From contig NZ_JAMBOC010000001.1 in NCBI RefSeq assembly GCF_023715405.1, positions 620,001-684,000 of the forward strand: a DNA stretch of 64,000 bases, given 5' to 3'. The notes under the pieces were generated by a model. The model was not told where the DNA came from. It was given only the letters and a program-made list of their open reading frames with translations, and searched no databases. Source of the DNA: Solibacillus isronensis. Lineage in GTDB: Bacteria; Bacillota; Bacilli; Bacillales_A; Planococcaceae. Shown here in pieces: positions 1-7,998 of this stretch (position 1 is its first letter; every line of letters begins with the position of its first letter). The translations under genes were made by a program, and so were the position numbers.

Positions 1-321
1 GAGAAATATGTGTTTTCCAGAACTCAAAACGGGACCGAACAAAAAGCAATATTTATAAATGATAACATCCGTGAAGAAGTGATTAAATTAAAGAACAAAC
101 CTGGTAAAGATATTTGGCTATATGGCGGAGCAAGCCTCATTACAACTTTTATCAATTTAGGGCTTGTTGACGAATTTAGATTATCCATTCATCCAGTCGT
201 ACTGGGAGAAGGCAAACCGCTGTTTATCGATATTCAAGAGAGGTTAAATTTAAAAGTCGTGAATACAAAAACATTCTCTTCCGGTGTTGTACAAATCATT
301 TATCATTATGAGGGGAACTAA
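1..321 (+). CDS. Dihydrofolate reductase/RibD C-terminal-domain protein, 5'-truncated by the window edge
   Basis: The reading frame is already open at base 1, so only the last 106 residues are visible. The pattern DIWLYGGASL, followed by VDEFRLSIHPVVLGEGKPLF, is the C-terminal half of the RibD_C/dihydrofolate-reductase-like fold. There GGA(S) contacts NADPH, and 'hPvvLG.G..LF' is the family signature. Stand-alone members in Bacillales are small cytoplasmic NADPH-dependent reductases of unknown substrate (YwjB/YyaP type), so a folate or riboflavin role should not be assumed. The GTG at base 10 is internal rather than a start. It is probably the last gene of its unit, since a lipoprotein gene with its own SD follows after 79 bases. 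Confidence 0.8.
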   Translation, partial: EKYVFSRTQNGTEQKAIFINDNIREEVIKLKNKPGKDIWLYGGASLITTFINLGLVDEFRLSIHPVVLGEGKPLFIDIQERLNLKVVNTKTFSSGVVQIIYHYEGN

Positions 322-400
322 TCGCATCGTAAATTACAGGTGACAGACTTGAATCAGTAAGCTGAAGAGGTTCTGAAATGGTCCAAAAGGAGATTTACTA

Positions 401-811
401 TTGATCAAACAAATTGCAGTTATATTGTTGACTTTACTAATGATAACCGGTTGTAATAATAGCGATATGATACGAAATACAGAAATTGAAAAAAGACTGC
501 ATTCATCGATTATTATGGTATCCGATAATAGTACCAGCAAAACCTATCTAAACACATTTGAAGATTTTGAATGGGACAAGGCGTTTTTAGTTCAGCCATA
601 TACGACACAGGCAGGTATAGAAGAACAGACCGGCGTTAAATTCACTGATCCAAGCAACATTGGTTCAAGAGATGATATTTATCTATTGGTTTTTGTCAAG
701 GAGGATAAAGCTGTTCAGTATGCAGAAATTGAACGTTTACATACCACTTTTTCTTTAGGCGATAAAGAGTACCTTGAGCCTTCAGATGATGTAATCTATA
801 TTGAAAGATAA
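401..811 (+). CDS. Small lipoprotein of unknown function
   Basis: 136 residues starting at TTG 401, with an AAAAGGAG ribosome site about 8 bases upstream. The N terminus is a lipoprotein signal peptide: one Lys, a hydrophobic run, then the lipobox ITGC with the acylated Cys at about residue 18. The mature part is acidic, with no Cys and no catalytic motif I recognise, and should sit on the outer face of the membrane. No family assigned. It appears monocistronic; the folded leader of the next small gene begins less than 70 bases after its stop. Confidence 0.75.
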   Translation: MIKQIAVILLTLLMITGCNNSDMIRNTEIEKRLHSSIIMVSDNSTSKTYLNTFEDFEWDKAFLVQPYTTQAGIEEQTGVKFTDPSNIGSRDDIYLLVFVKEDKAVQYAEIERLHTTFSLGDKEYLEPSDDVIYIER

Positions 812-877
812 TCCCAAAAAATGCATTTAAAATTATGTTGATAAATAGGTTGCTTTCCTAAAAGAAAGGGTATATGA

Positions 878-933
878 TTTACTACAGTTTTGGATAAATA
901 AGAAGTGAATCTTCTTCAAAATTATGTAGTAAA
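878..933 (+). promoter_or_regulatory. Long stem-loop whose 3' strand overlaps a ribosome binding site
   Basis: TTTACTACA (878-886) pairs perfectly with TGTAGTAAA (925-933). Inside it TTTTG (888-892) pairs with CAAAA (917-921) and AAGAAG (900-905) with CTTCTT (911-916). The last three bases of the 3' strand are the first three of the AAAGGAG SD (931-937) that serves the ATG at 945. There is no U-run, so it is not a terminator. Folding would mask part of the SD. Confidence 0.55.
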
Positions 934-944
934 GGAGTGTAGTA

Positions 945-1088
945 ATGGAGATTGGTGTAAAAGCAAAAAAAGAAGTTAAACCTAGGCTTAAAATTAACAA
1001 TGCGGATTTCTTCTGGTTTTTCTTTTTTGTTGCGCTACCCTTTATTTCTATAGTTTATTCGATCGCTGAATTTCTTTATAAGAATTGA
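945..1088 (+). CDS. 47-residue single-pass membrane mini-protein
   Basis: ATG 945 follows a clear AAAGGAG site at 931-937. The product starts with a basic stretch rich in Lys (residues 6-16). It then has one transmembrane segment with the Phe-rich run FFWFFFFVALPF (about residues 22-33, continuing to about 41), and ends in LYKN. The N-in basic flank suggests a cytoplasmic N terminus. Function unknown. The upstream hairpin overlapping the SD suggests regulated translation. A terminator-like hairpin follows at 1163. Confidence 0.55.
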   Translation: MEIGVKAKKEVKPRLKINNADFFWFFFFVALPFISIVYSIAEFLYKN

Positions 1089-1162
1089 ATTCTCGTCATT
1101 CACCAAGCATTACTATACAAGGCATCTGCTAAGTGATTTTGAGATTAAATAAATATGACTTG

Positions 1163-1203
1163 AAAGAACATTTTTCTGATATATGGAAAGTGTTCTTTTT
1201 TGA
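1163..1203 (+). terminator. Rho-independent terminator
   Basis: AAAGAACA pairs with TGTTCTTT, followed by a T-run. It closes the mini-protein transcript before the next gene. Confidence 0.6.
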
Positions 1204-1272
1204 ATTTACTTTATTTTACAATATATGTATAATTATAATTATAGATTTATATTTATTAGAGGGGGTGTTAAT

Positions 1273-1752
1273 TTGAAAGTTGAAATGAATATTGAACCAG
1301 CAAAAGCGGTGAAAGTGATCCATCAAGCGTTCAAGCGTTACGAAACAGATCCTCAACCTTCCAGTGCTTTAAATGAAACAGCAGATTCCATTATTACTGA
1401 GGTAAAACAAGGGACGGAAATGTTCGGGGTATACGATAACGATGAATTAATAGCACTCGTGAAATGCATTTTAAATGATGAGTTTATTTATTTTTCAAGA
1501 TTGTCTGTGTTACCTAAGAACCAAGGGAAGGGCGTAGCAACTAACTTGGTGAAATATTTAGAAAGCTACGCTGTGCAAAATAATATATTTGTTTCAAAAT
1601 GCAAAGTTCGAAAAAGTGAAAAGAATAATATCGCGCTTTATTCAAAAATGGGATATAAAATCGTGAAGGAAGAAATCATCATTAATAAAAATGGTGATGA
1701 AATTCCAGCTGTAACTATGCAAAAGAATCTCCAAATACATAATATAATGTAA
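1273..1752 (+). CDS. GNAT family N-acetyltransferase
   Basis: 159 residues. The start is taken as TTG 1273, about 6 bases after the AGAGGGGGTG site; an upstream in-frame codon at 1225 lacks an SD. The GNAT core is plain: SRLSVLPKNQGKGVATNLV is beta-4 plus motif A, with Q-x-x-G-x-G/A binding the acetyl-CoA pyrophosphate, and NIALYSKMGYK is motif B. Cytoplasmic; the acceptor substrate cannot be told from sequence. Monocistronic, with a strong terminator just after the stop. Confidence 0.85.
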   Translation: MKVEMNIEPAKAVKVIHQAFKRYETDPQPSSALNETADSIITEVKQGTEMFGVYDNDELIALVKCILNDEFIYFSRLSVLPKNQGKGVATNLVKYLESYAVQNNIFVSKCKVRKSEKNNIALYSKMGYKIVKEEIIINKNGDEIPAVTMQKNLQIHNIM

Positions 1753-1772
1753 AGATAATTTAATAAAAAAAG

Positions 1773-1807
1773 AACTCGATTCCGTTTATTCGAAATCGAG
1801 TTTTATT
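1773..1807 (+). terminator. Rho-independent terminator (bidirectional)
   Basis: AACTCGAT pairs with ATCGAGTT and is flanked by A- and T-runs. It can end the GNAT gene on + and the membrane-anchored protein gene on -. Confidence 0.75.
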
Positions 1808-1852
1808 TTGCATTACCGATATGAAGCTGTCGCTATAGACTGACAAGGTTGA

Positions 1853-2278
1853 CTAATTCTGGTTATACAATTCCTTATATAGAACATATTTTAGCGCAGA
1901 AATTTCATCTTCTGACAGCGTACCTTCCATTTCAGAAACTACTTCATCGATACTAATTGAACCGTTTTGCGCCTGCTCCTGAATCGTTAGTAAACGATTA
2001 ATGCCAACTTTTTTGATTAACAGACGAGTTGCTTCTTCCTTCGTTTGGAAGGGAAGAGAATCGGGATTCGTAGTTGCTGCTTCGTTTACGATTTCCTGAA
2101 GCTTCGGATCTTTTGCAATATAGGATTTCACTTCTTCTTTATCTTCATCATTTAAATTAGCTTCTACTTGTTCGACGATTTTTTCGGAAGCGATATTTGT
2201 CCCAAAATGCCACACAGCATAACCGGCTGCTCCAAGTAAAATAAGAATAATTACAGTAATAGTTAAAAATTTCTTCAT
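1853..2278 (-). CDS. Membrane-anchored protein of unknown function
   Basis: 141 residues from ATG 2278, chosen because an AGGAGT site precedes it; an in-frame start 33 bases upstream has none. A short Lys-rich N terminus and one hydrophobic segment (about residues 5-25) act as an uncleaved anchor or signal. The rest is an acidic, helical, extracytoplasmic domain with repeated Glu/Asp-rich helices and an EDE-type turn near the C terminus. No catalytic motif seen and no family assigned. Confidence 0.65.
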   Translation of the reverse strand: MKKFLTITVIILILLGAAGYAVWHFGTNIASEKIVEQVEANLNDEDKEEVKSYIAKDPKLQEIVNEAATTNPDSLPFQTKEEATRLLIKKVGINRLLTIQEQAQNGSISIDEVVSEMEGTLSEDEISALKYVLYKELYNQN

Positions 2279-2396
2279 CGAATCACTCCTGACAATTTGA
2301 ATATAGCACAACCTCTAAAAAATCACGAAGGAAAAATGTTTCTATTGTTTGTTTAGGTAAGGTTTTTATCTATGTATTTATTTAAGGAATAAGTAT

Positions 2397-2948
2397 TTAA
2401 TATTTATCTGTTTCAAAAAAAGGTTCAATACCTATTTCTTTTAATAAGTATTTCATAGGGCTATTTTTACCTGCTAAATGTTTTTTAGGAATTAATATTT
2501 CTTGTCTTACTCGATTAATAGTAGTGGAGTTGATTTCAGGAAACCAATCTTCATAACTAATCCCTCTATCTTGTTCAATTTTAATTAAACAGTCTACTAT
2601 TTCTTCAAACATATAAGGAAATTCTTTTTCTATCTGCTCGTGATGCTCTAAAAGGGCTTGAAGATAATCTTCAAAGTAATAAAACTGACTTTTATTTAGA
2701 GGGTAACGCTGATTTATATTTTCCTCCCACTCCTTTACGGGCATAAAAACCTGACAAAATTTTGTTTCCCAAGTTCCCAGCATACAAGTAAAGGCGGTAA
2801 TCGAATATTTTCTAGTTTCAAAATCTTCGTCTGCAAAATATTTATAAAACTCTTCCTCATACTCGCCATAACAACCGCTAGTATGATAATAGCCTATTTC
2901 AAAACCTTTCAAGCCACGTTTCGCTTGCTCGATAATATGATTTGCCAC
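2397..2948 (-). CDS. Conserved hypothetical cytoplasmic protein
   Basis: 183 residues starting at GTG 2948 behind a GAGGAGGAAG site. The protein is rich in aromatic and acidic residues (segments such as GYYHTSGCYGEYEEEFYKY and EDWFPEI), with no signal peptide or membrane segment and no motif I can assign. Small stand-alone acidic proteins of this kind are sometimes immunity-like, but nothing here shows that: no toxin gene lies next to it. Confidence 0.6.
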   Translation of the reverse strand: MANHIIEQAKRGLKGFEIGYYHTSGCYGEYEEEFYKYFADEDFETRKYSITAFTCMLGTWETKFCQVFMPVKEWEENINQRYPLNKSQFYYFEDYLQALLEHHEQIEKEFPYMFEEIVDCLIKIEQDRGISYEDWFPEINSTTINRVRQEILIPKKHLAGKNSPMKYLLKEIGIEPFFETDKY

Positions 2949-3054
2949 AATTACTTCCTCCTCAAGATGTCTTTTCTAAATGTTCACTCATTATATATTA
3001 CTTGATAAAATTTCCCAACGCGATAGTACATAACCTGTATTTAAAAAAAAGGAA

Positions 3055-3079
3055 GATTAACTCGAATGATTTAGGGAAA
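3055..3079 (+). promoter_or_regulatory. Candidate SigB-type promoter for the pyruvate-oxidase-like gene
   Basis: GATTAA (3055-3060), 13 bases, then GGGAAA (3074-3079). The SigB consensus of Bacillus is GTTTAA-N12-15-GGGWAW. The next gene also has a SigB-like promoter, and both families are general-stress genes in B. subtilis. Confidence 0.5.
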
Positions 3080-3160
3080 GTTAAAAAAGATGAACAAAAA
3101 ATATAAATTAGACTTTATAACTGGCAGGTTAGGAAGGTCTATCAAGGAGGTTCATATGTC

Positions 3161-4777
3161 ATGGGGAAAACAGAGCGAACAGTTTCAGAATTAATGCTCG
3201 ATCAATTGTATATGTTCGGTGTACGACGGATATATGGGGTAGTAGGTGATGCGACATTCGGACTCATCGATGCACTGGCAAAGCAGGATAAAATTAAGTA
3301 CGTTGCTGTCAAACATGAGTCGACAGCTGCTTTTATGGCTTCAGCAGAAGCTAAACTCACTGGTGGCCTTGGTGTTTGTACCGCCACAATGGGACCTGGT
3401 GCAGCAAATCTTATAAATGGACTTGGTGATGCGCATGCAGACAGAGCGCCTGTACTTGCAATCACTGGTCAGGCCGAAAGTAGTAAAATCGGTACGGAAT
3501 ATCCGCAATATATTGACCAGCAGGAGCTTGTGAAGCCTTTTGCTGCATATTCTGCAAATCTGGCACACCCAGATGCGACGATTGAAGTTCTGCAAAAAGC
3601 AGCACGGACATCTCTCGGACAGAGGGTTGTTACTCATATCTCGATACCAAAGGATATTTTAATGATGCCTGCTAAAGGGGAACCACGTCGATTACCTGAC
3701 GTAATAGAAGGTACTTCCAGCTTTACTAATGAAAGTCTGAAACACGCAGCAGACATTATGAGAACGGCCAAGCGACCGATGATTCTGGCTGGTTTAGGTG
3801 CCACTTCTGTCTCAGCAGATTTGGAAAAACTGGCGGATTTATGGGGAGCCGGGATTCTTACAAGTTTAGGCGGAAAAGGTTTGTTTGATGAGTCTTCTCC
3901 ACTTGTTTTACAAGGGATTGGTGAAGGCGGGAATCCTTATGCTGCTGATGTATTTAAACAGGCAGATGTAGTACTTCTTGCGGGCACGACTTGGTGGCCG
4001 GAAGGGTTTGTGCCAACGGATGCTCGAATTATTCAGATTGACCGCCAATTTGATAAGTTTGTAAAAGAAATTCCTACAGAACTTGGAATTATGGGAAAAA
4101 CAGAAGAAGTTATTCCAATATTAACGGAGAGTCTGCAAGAATTTATCCGCTCTGAGGATTGGGTAGCCCATTTACAGCAAGCAAAAGAAAAATGGGCAGC
4201 GCAAAATGAGGAAGAGGGCAATACTCAAGGTTATCCTGTTCATCCTTCCCGAATTATCCGCGCCATCGACCGAACAGTAGCGCCGGATGCTATTCTCGCA
4301 CTGGATACGGGGGATAATACGGTATGGACGAATCGTAACTTCAAACAAAAAGATCAATCTGTATTATTTTCCGGTTACTGGCGGACAATGGGCTTCGGTC
4401 TTCCGGCAGCGATGGCCGCCAAGCTCATCAAGCCAGAAAAACAAGTAGTTGCGATTGTAGGCGACGGAGGTCTTCAAATGGTGCTTGCAGATCTATTGAC
4501 AGCAACCCGCTATGAACTGGATATTACAGTCGTTGTCTTAAATAATGAAAGTCTGCAAATGGAAAGGGATAAGCTGAAAGTTGCGAAAAAGGAAGAAGTA
4601 GGAGTGGATTTAACGAACCCTGATTTTGTGAAATTGGCAGAAGCTTGCGGTTGGAAAGGATTACGACCTGCTTCAGATACCGAGCTGGAGTCCATAATGG
4701 AAGAAGCACTTAATACAAAGGGACCTACACTGGTGGATATCAGCACAGCCCAAGTATTTTTCCCGGAAACACAATAA
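3161..4777 (+). CDS. Thiamine-diphosphate-dependent pyruvate oxidase/dehydrogenase family protein (PoxB/YdaP-like)
   Basis: 538 residues from ATG 3161, about 10 bases after AAGGAGG. Three domains in the usual order: N-terminal PYR domain with the catalytic Glu in KHESTAAFMA (E53), a central Rossmann-like domain (about 190-320), and a C-terminal PP domain with the ThDP/Mg2+ motif GDGG (near residue 432) followed by the VLNN of GDG-x(n)-NN. The family decarboxylates pyruvate to acetate (quinone-linked) or, in oxidases, to acetyl phosphate; which one applies here is not readable. In B. subtilis the relative YdaP is a SigB-dependent general-stress protein, which fits the promoter seen here. It stands alone, followed by a second stress-type gene. 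Confidence 0.88.
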   Translation: MGKTERTVSELMLDQLYMFGVRRIYGVVGDATFGLIDALAKQDKIKYVAVKHESTAAFMASAEAKLTGGLGVCTATMGPGAANLINGLGDAHADRAPVLAITGQAESSKIGTEYPQYIDQQELVKPFAAYSANLAHPDATIEVLQKAARTSLGQRVVTHISIPKDILMMPAKGEPRRLPDVIEGTSSFTNESLKHAADIMRTAKRPMILAGLGATSVSADLEKLADLWGAGILTSLGGKGLFDESSPLVLQGIGEGGNPYAADVFKQADVVLLAGTTWWPEGFVPTDARIIQIDRQFDKFVKEIPTELGIMGKTEEVIPILTESLQEFIRSEDWVAHLQQAKEKWAAQNEEEGNTQGYPVHPSRIIRAIDRTVAPDAILALDTGDNTVWTNRNFKQKDQSVLFSGYWRTMGFGLPAAMAAKLIKPEKQVVAIVGDGGLQMVLADLLTATRYELDITVVVLNNESLQMERDKLKVAKKEEVGVDLTNPDFVKLAEACGWKGLRPASDTELESIMEEALNTKGPTLVDISTAQVFFPETQ

Positions 4778-4820
4778 AAATGAGCACAATGGATTTAATC
4801 GAAGAATAAAATCTGTACCT

Positions 4821-4845
4821 GTTTAAAGTAAATCAGACAGGGTAC
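4821..4845 (+). promoter_or_regulatory. SigB-type promoter for the short-chain dehydrogenase gene
   Basis: GTTTAA (4821-4826), 13-base spacer, GGGTAC (4840-4845). The -35 is a perfect match to the Bacillus SigB consensus and the -10 matches five of six. The element sits within a near-perfect inverted repeat (GTACCTGT ... ACAGGGTAC, 4815-4845). Confidence 0.7.
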
Positions 4846-4951
4846 TTAAAAAATGTAACAGTTTTTGTGTAGGGAAATCTGTTAAGCAGTTATAAACTTT
4901 TCAGAATTTATCCTTGCAATTTTGTACTAACTATATAGGAGATGATTTTTG

Positions 4952-5845
4952 ATGGGAAACCCAAATTTAAACGATCCACGAAAAAAATTTCATACGGAGA
5001 AATTCCCGGATCAAGAACAGAGTACTCCAGCGCTACAAAATGAAATGAGTCCAAAACCTGATTGTGGAGAAAAATCATATAAAGGGCATAGTCGTCTGGA
5101 AGGGCGAAATGCATTAATTACCGGTGGCGATTCCGGAATTGGTCGTGCTGCCGCGATTGCCTATGCACGTGAAGGCGCAAATGTCGCAATTCAGTTCTTC
5201 CCTGGTGAAGAAGAAGATGCAAATGAAGTAAAAGCATTAATTGAAGAAGCCGGAACAAAAGCATTGTTGCTGCCGTTTGACTTGCGTGAAGATGGCGCGG
5301 CGACAGAAATGGTAAAAAAAGCTGTGGAAGCATTTGGCGGATTGGATACACTCGTCCTGAATGCAGGGCAGCAGATTGCACAGACAACACTAAGTGATTT
5401 AACAATCAAACAAGTTGAAGATACATTCAAAGTAAATATTATCAGCATGTTCGAAGCCGTTAAAGCAGCAGAAGAGCATTTGGAACCAGGAAGTGCGATT
5501 ATTACGACGACATCGGTTCAATCGTACAATCCATCCACATTTTTAATGGACTATGCTTCTACAAAAGGTGCAATTAGCAACTTTACAGTAAACCTTTCTG
5601 CGTACTTTGCTTCTAAAGGTGTACGTGTGAACGGAGTTGCGCCTGGCCCGATCTGGACACCGCTGCAGTTGGATAATGGACAACCGGACGGCAAAATCCC
5701 TGAATTTGGCCAAAATGCACCACTTGGTCGTGCAGGACAGCCGGTAGAGCTTGCCCCAGTATATGTCCTTCTAGCATCCGATGAAGGAAGCTACATTACC
5801 GGACAGATTTACGGGGTAACAGGCGGGGAGCCGATTGACTTGTAA
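4952..5845 (+). CDS. Short-chain dehydrogenase/reductase, general-stress type (YdaD/YhdF-like)
   Basis: 297 residues from ATG 4952 behind AGGAGATG. The first ~50 residues are the Pro/Lys-rich extension typical of this SDR branch. Then comes the Rossmann fold: TGGDSGIGRA (cofactor motif TGxxxGIG, about residues 57-66), LNAG (NNAG-type motif), the catalytic Ser in TTTSVQSYNPS, and YASTK (YxxxK, near residue 201). Substrate unknown; homologues reduce or oxidise small aldehydes or alcohols with NAD(P)H. The SigB-like promoter about 105 bases upstream and the adjacent PoxB-like gene suggest a general-stress pair, though each has its own promoter. Confidence 0.9.
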   Translation: MGNPNLNDPRKKFHTEKFPDQEQSTPALQNEMSPKPDCGEKSYKGHSRLEGRNALITGGDSGIGRAAAIAYAREGANVAIQFFPGEEEDANEVKALIEEAGTKALLLPFDLREDGAATEMVKKAVEAFGGLDTLVLNAGQQIAQTTLSDLTIKQVEDTFKVNIISMFEAVKAAEEHLEPGSAIITTTSVQSYNPSTFLMDYASTKGAISNFTVNLSAYFASKGVRVNGVAPGPIWTPLQLDNGQPDGKIPEFGQNAPLGRAGQPVELAPVYVLLASDEGSYITGQIYGVTGGEPIDL

Positions 5846-5851
5846 TCTTAA

Positions 5852-5932
5852 GAATCATCCGAAAAATTTCGTTTGAACAAAGTGAACTATCTTAATAAGA
5901 ACAGCAATCTCCTGATCATATGGGAGGTTGCT
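5852..5932 (+). repeat. 81-bp direct repeat, copy 1 (includes terminator)
   Basis: This copy closely matches 6865-6944, sharing blocks such as AAAATTTCGTTTGAACAAAG and TGATCATATGGGAGGTTGCT. It starts just after the SDR stop codon and contains the SDR terminator. Confidence 0.85.
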
Positions 5933-5938
5933 GTTTTA
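5901..5938 (+). terminator. Rho-independent terminator of the SDR gene
   Basis: ACAGCAATCTCC pairs with GGAGGTTGCTGT (one G-U) around a TGATCATATG loop, then TTTTATT. Confidence 0.85.
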
Positions 5939-5982
5939 TTCATTACATAATAACAAGTTGGGAATTTCATGTGAAAGCATAG

Positions 5983-6381
5983 TTAATTGTCTAAAGGATT
6001 CGAGCGCATAACCTTTGTAAACCACACGGCATATCCAAGATAAATGATTGTCACAATAGCCAAAAAGAAATGAAAGTGCTCAGCCAACTGCCGCAATAGG
6101 GCAAAAAAGACGACAACGCAATGCATCAGATTTCCTAGGACGACCGGTTTATTATAGATGCCGCCCATCAGAGCAGAACGTGTAAACCAGTTCAACATTG
6201 CGAACCCTAAATATAATCCTCCGATAATCTGCAGAAGAATGAGAGTAATGGGTGTGGGGGCAATTCCTAATATTATTGAAATTTCTTCGGGTATAAAAGT
6301 TCCTGCCAACCCTAACAAACCCATCATCCCTGCACTACTACTTAAAAGCCATTTTGTTTTCAGTATGTTTCCCCTTTTCAT
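5983..6381 (-). CDS. Four-helix integral membrane protein of unknown function
   Basis: 132 residues with four evenly spaced hydrophobic segments (about 10-30, 40-62, 75-97 and 100-122), short loops and basic ends, as in small DoxX-like or hypothetical Bacillus membrane proteins. I cannot place it in a family. The ATG at 6381 has no good SD. The strongest SD-like run (AAAGGGG) lies just inside the frame, so initiation a few codons downstream is possible. Between copies of an 81-bp repeat, so it may belong to an inserted or rearranged segment. Confidence 0.6.
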   Translation of the reverse strand: MKRGNILKTKWLLSSSAGMMGLLGLAGTFIPEEISIILGIAPTPITLILLQIIGGLYLGFAMLNWFTRSALMGGIYNKPVVLGNLMHCVVVFFALLRQLAEHFHFFLAIVTIIYLGYAVWFTKVMRSNPLDN

Positions 6382-6577
6382 CTAATCTGGAATTTTCTAA
6401 TCGAACCTAGAATATAAAAAATTTTTTAGGAGTCAAAATTTTTAGACGTTTAAGTAATTTATTGTATTCGTTGAAACAACACTTTTTACCTTAAAGTAAG
6501 AAACGGCTTCAATAATTTTTAACCATAAACAGAGTAATATTATCATAAAGTAGAATGACTATATCGTTGTTGTTTGA
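6382..6577. other. AT-rich intergenic DNA, nothing recognised
   Basis: No open frame with a ribosome site, no hairpin with a T-run and no repeat recognised. It may hold the promoter of the membrane-protein gene on the minus strand. Confidence 0.4.
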
Positions 6578-6859
6578 TGTTTTTGTAGAAGTACGATACA
6601 CCTTCTTTATTTTGATGGAAGTTTTTTCTTTTGCGACTTACGGAATAACATAGGTCGTTGCTATTATTCTCTATCACTGCGGAAGGGAACGCTTCAATCG
6701 CTCCTACAATTGCGCTGTTCCTCGCAGAATATTGATGAACTTCAAAACCTTGTTGAAGAATTGGATTCCACTGCTGAATTCCGAAGAACTTTAGTGGTTC
6801 AAGAATACTATAGAAGCTTGGAATTAACGGAAGAATTTCAAAGCGCTGTAGAAGCTTAA
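6578..6859 (+). pseudogene. Degraded coding remnant, C-terminal part only
   Basis: A 93-codon open stretch without any ATG or SD. It ends in coding-like sequence with strong Glu/Leu bias (NIDELQNLVEELDS, QEYYRSLELTEEFQSAVEA) before TAA 6857-6859. Another frame starts with ATG 6615 (MEVFSFATYGIT) but stops after 12 codons, as expected for a frameshifted relic. It is followed at once by copy 2 of the 81-bp terminator repeat, as a real gene would be. Family not recognised. Confidence 0.35.
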
Positions 6860-6864
6860 TAAAA

Positions 6865-6944
6865 GAATTTCCGGAAAATTTCGTTTGAACAAAGTTTAAT
6901 ATCTTTATAAGAACAGCAATCTCTTGATCATATGGGAGGTTGCT
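6865..6944 (+). repeat. 81-bp direct repeat, copy 2 (includes terminator)
   Basis: Second copy of the 5852-5932 repeat. The hairpin AGCAATCTC...GGGAGGTTGCT is kept and is followed by a short T-rich run (to 6950). About 930 bp separate the copies. Confidence 0.85.
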
Positions 6945-7110
6945 ACTTTTATCTTATTTGGATAATTGTTTTAAATGAAAATTAAAATTTCCTTAACAAT
7001 TGTTGGGAAATAATACTTATAATAAAAATGCATGTTACAAATCAAATTTTACACCATACATACAGCTTTATACGTGTTAGCGCAAAATACAAAATCCGTA
7101 AAAAAAGCGG

Positions 7111-7119
7111 TGCTATACT
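7111..7119 (+). promoter_or_regulatory. Candidate extended -10 promoter of the LytTR operon
   Basis: TGCTATACT has the TGn extended -10 plus TATACT (7114-7119). No good -35 is present at the proper spacing, which fits an activator-dependent promoter. The gene start is 22 bases downstream. Confidence 0.45.
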
Positions 7120-7140
7120 ACAAATCAAGAGGGAGGACTT

Positions 7141-7596
7141 ATGAAAATTCATTTACATATTGAGCAGCAACTTTCGGAAATCGAAGTTCATGTGCATGCG
7201 CCGGAATACGATGAACAAGTGGCGCAGCTGATGAAAAAGCTCAATCAAGCAACGAAAAATGATACAATCGCGGGCTACATTGATGGGGATATTCATTTGA
7301 TTAAAATGCAGGATGTTTACAGTATATACAGCGAGCAAGGGAAAGTTTATATCCAAACAGAAGAGCAGGAACTGGAAGTGAAACAAAAGCTGTATGAGCT
7401 TGAGGCACGTTTTTCAACACAGCTGCTACGTGTCAATAAAGCGACACTTGTACATTTTGATAAGATTGCATCCATTCAGTCGAAGGTGCTAGGAAATCCG
7501 CAGCTTACGCTAGAAAATGGCGTTACAATTCCAGTCAGCCGCACTTATTTCAAAGCGTTAAAAGAGGCGTTTGGATTAGGGGGGAACGGCAAATGA
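7141..7596 (+). CDS. LytTR-domain DNA-binding transcriptional regulator
   Basis: 151 residues from ATG 7141 right after GGGAGGACTT. The N-terminal third is a short beta/alpha region. The C-terminal ~95 residues match a LytTR domain: DIHLIKMQDVYSIYSEQGKV, the LYELEARF helix, then RVNKATLVHFDKI and the end TIPVSRTYFKALKEAF. It has no receiver domain, so it is not a classical two-component regulator. In Firmicutes this architecture is paired with a DUF3021 membrane protein and controls the adjacent ABC exporter. The next gene overlaps its stop by 4 bases, so they are translationally coupled. Confidence 0.88.
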   Translation: MKIHLHIEQQLSEIEVHVHAPEYDEQVAQLMKKLNQATKNDTIAGYIDGDIHLIKMQDVYSIYSEQGKVYIQTEEQELEVKQKLYELEARFSTQLLRVNKATLVHFDKIASIQSKVLGNPQLTLENGVTIPVSRTYFKALKEAFGLGGNGK

Positions 7597-7997
7597 AAAA
7601 TTTAATACAAAGCATTTTGATAAGTTTATGTTCGTCCTATTTCATCATCATGCTCATCTCATTAAAGTCTCCAAAAGATTACTGGATGAGTGAAACGATT
7701 GTACATCAGTTTTTCTATGCAGTCATTTTAGGAATTGTCATTGCAGTAGCAAATCAACTGTATAAATTGGATTGGTCAATGTTCGTTGTACTTTTAATTC
7801 ATTATGCAATAACTGTAACCGCAGTTTTTATCATAGGGTATTATGGCAGCTGGTTTGAACTTGATAACGGGAAATCCATCTTTTTATTATACGCTCGCGC
7901 TTCGGTTATTTATCTCATCGTTTGGCTGTATTATTATACCGGTGAAAAGCGTACAATTCGAAAAATGAACAGTCAACTTCAACATCGAGGTGAGTAA
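7593..7997 (+). CDS. DUF3021 family membrane protein, partner of the LytTR regulator
   Basis: 134 residues with four hydrophobic segments (about 4-24, 39-58, 65-85 and 97-115) and a charged cytoplasmic tail (GEKRTIRKMNSQLQHRGE). Length, four-helix layout and position right after a LytTR gene (ATGA overlap) identify DUF3021. In related loci this protein holds the LytTR partner inactive at the membrane until a cell-envelope cue is sensed; that role is inferred, not shown. The ABC ATPase follows within 2 bases. Confidence 0.85.
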   Translation: MKNLIQSILISLCSSYFIIMLISLKSPKDYWMSETIVHQFFYAVILGIVIAVANQLYKLDWSMFVVLLIHYAITVTAVFIIGYYGSWFELDNGKSIFLLYARASVIYLIVWLYYYTGEKRTIRKMNSQLQHRGE

Positions 7998-7998
7998 C

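Noticed and set aside
4510..4746. Long antisense readings inside the PoxB-like and SDR genes
   Set aside because: They are mirror frames of strongly conserved enzymes with no ribosome sites.
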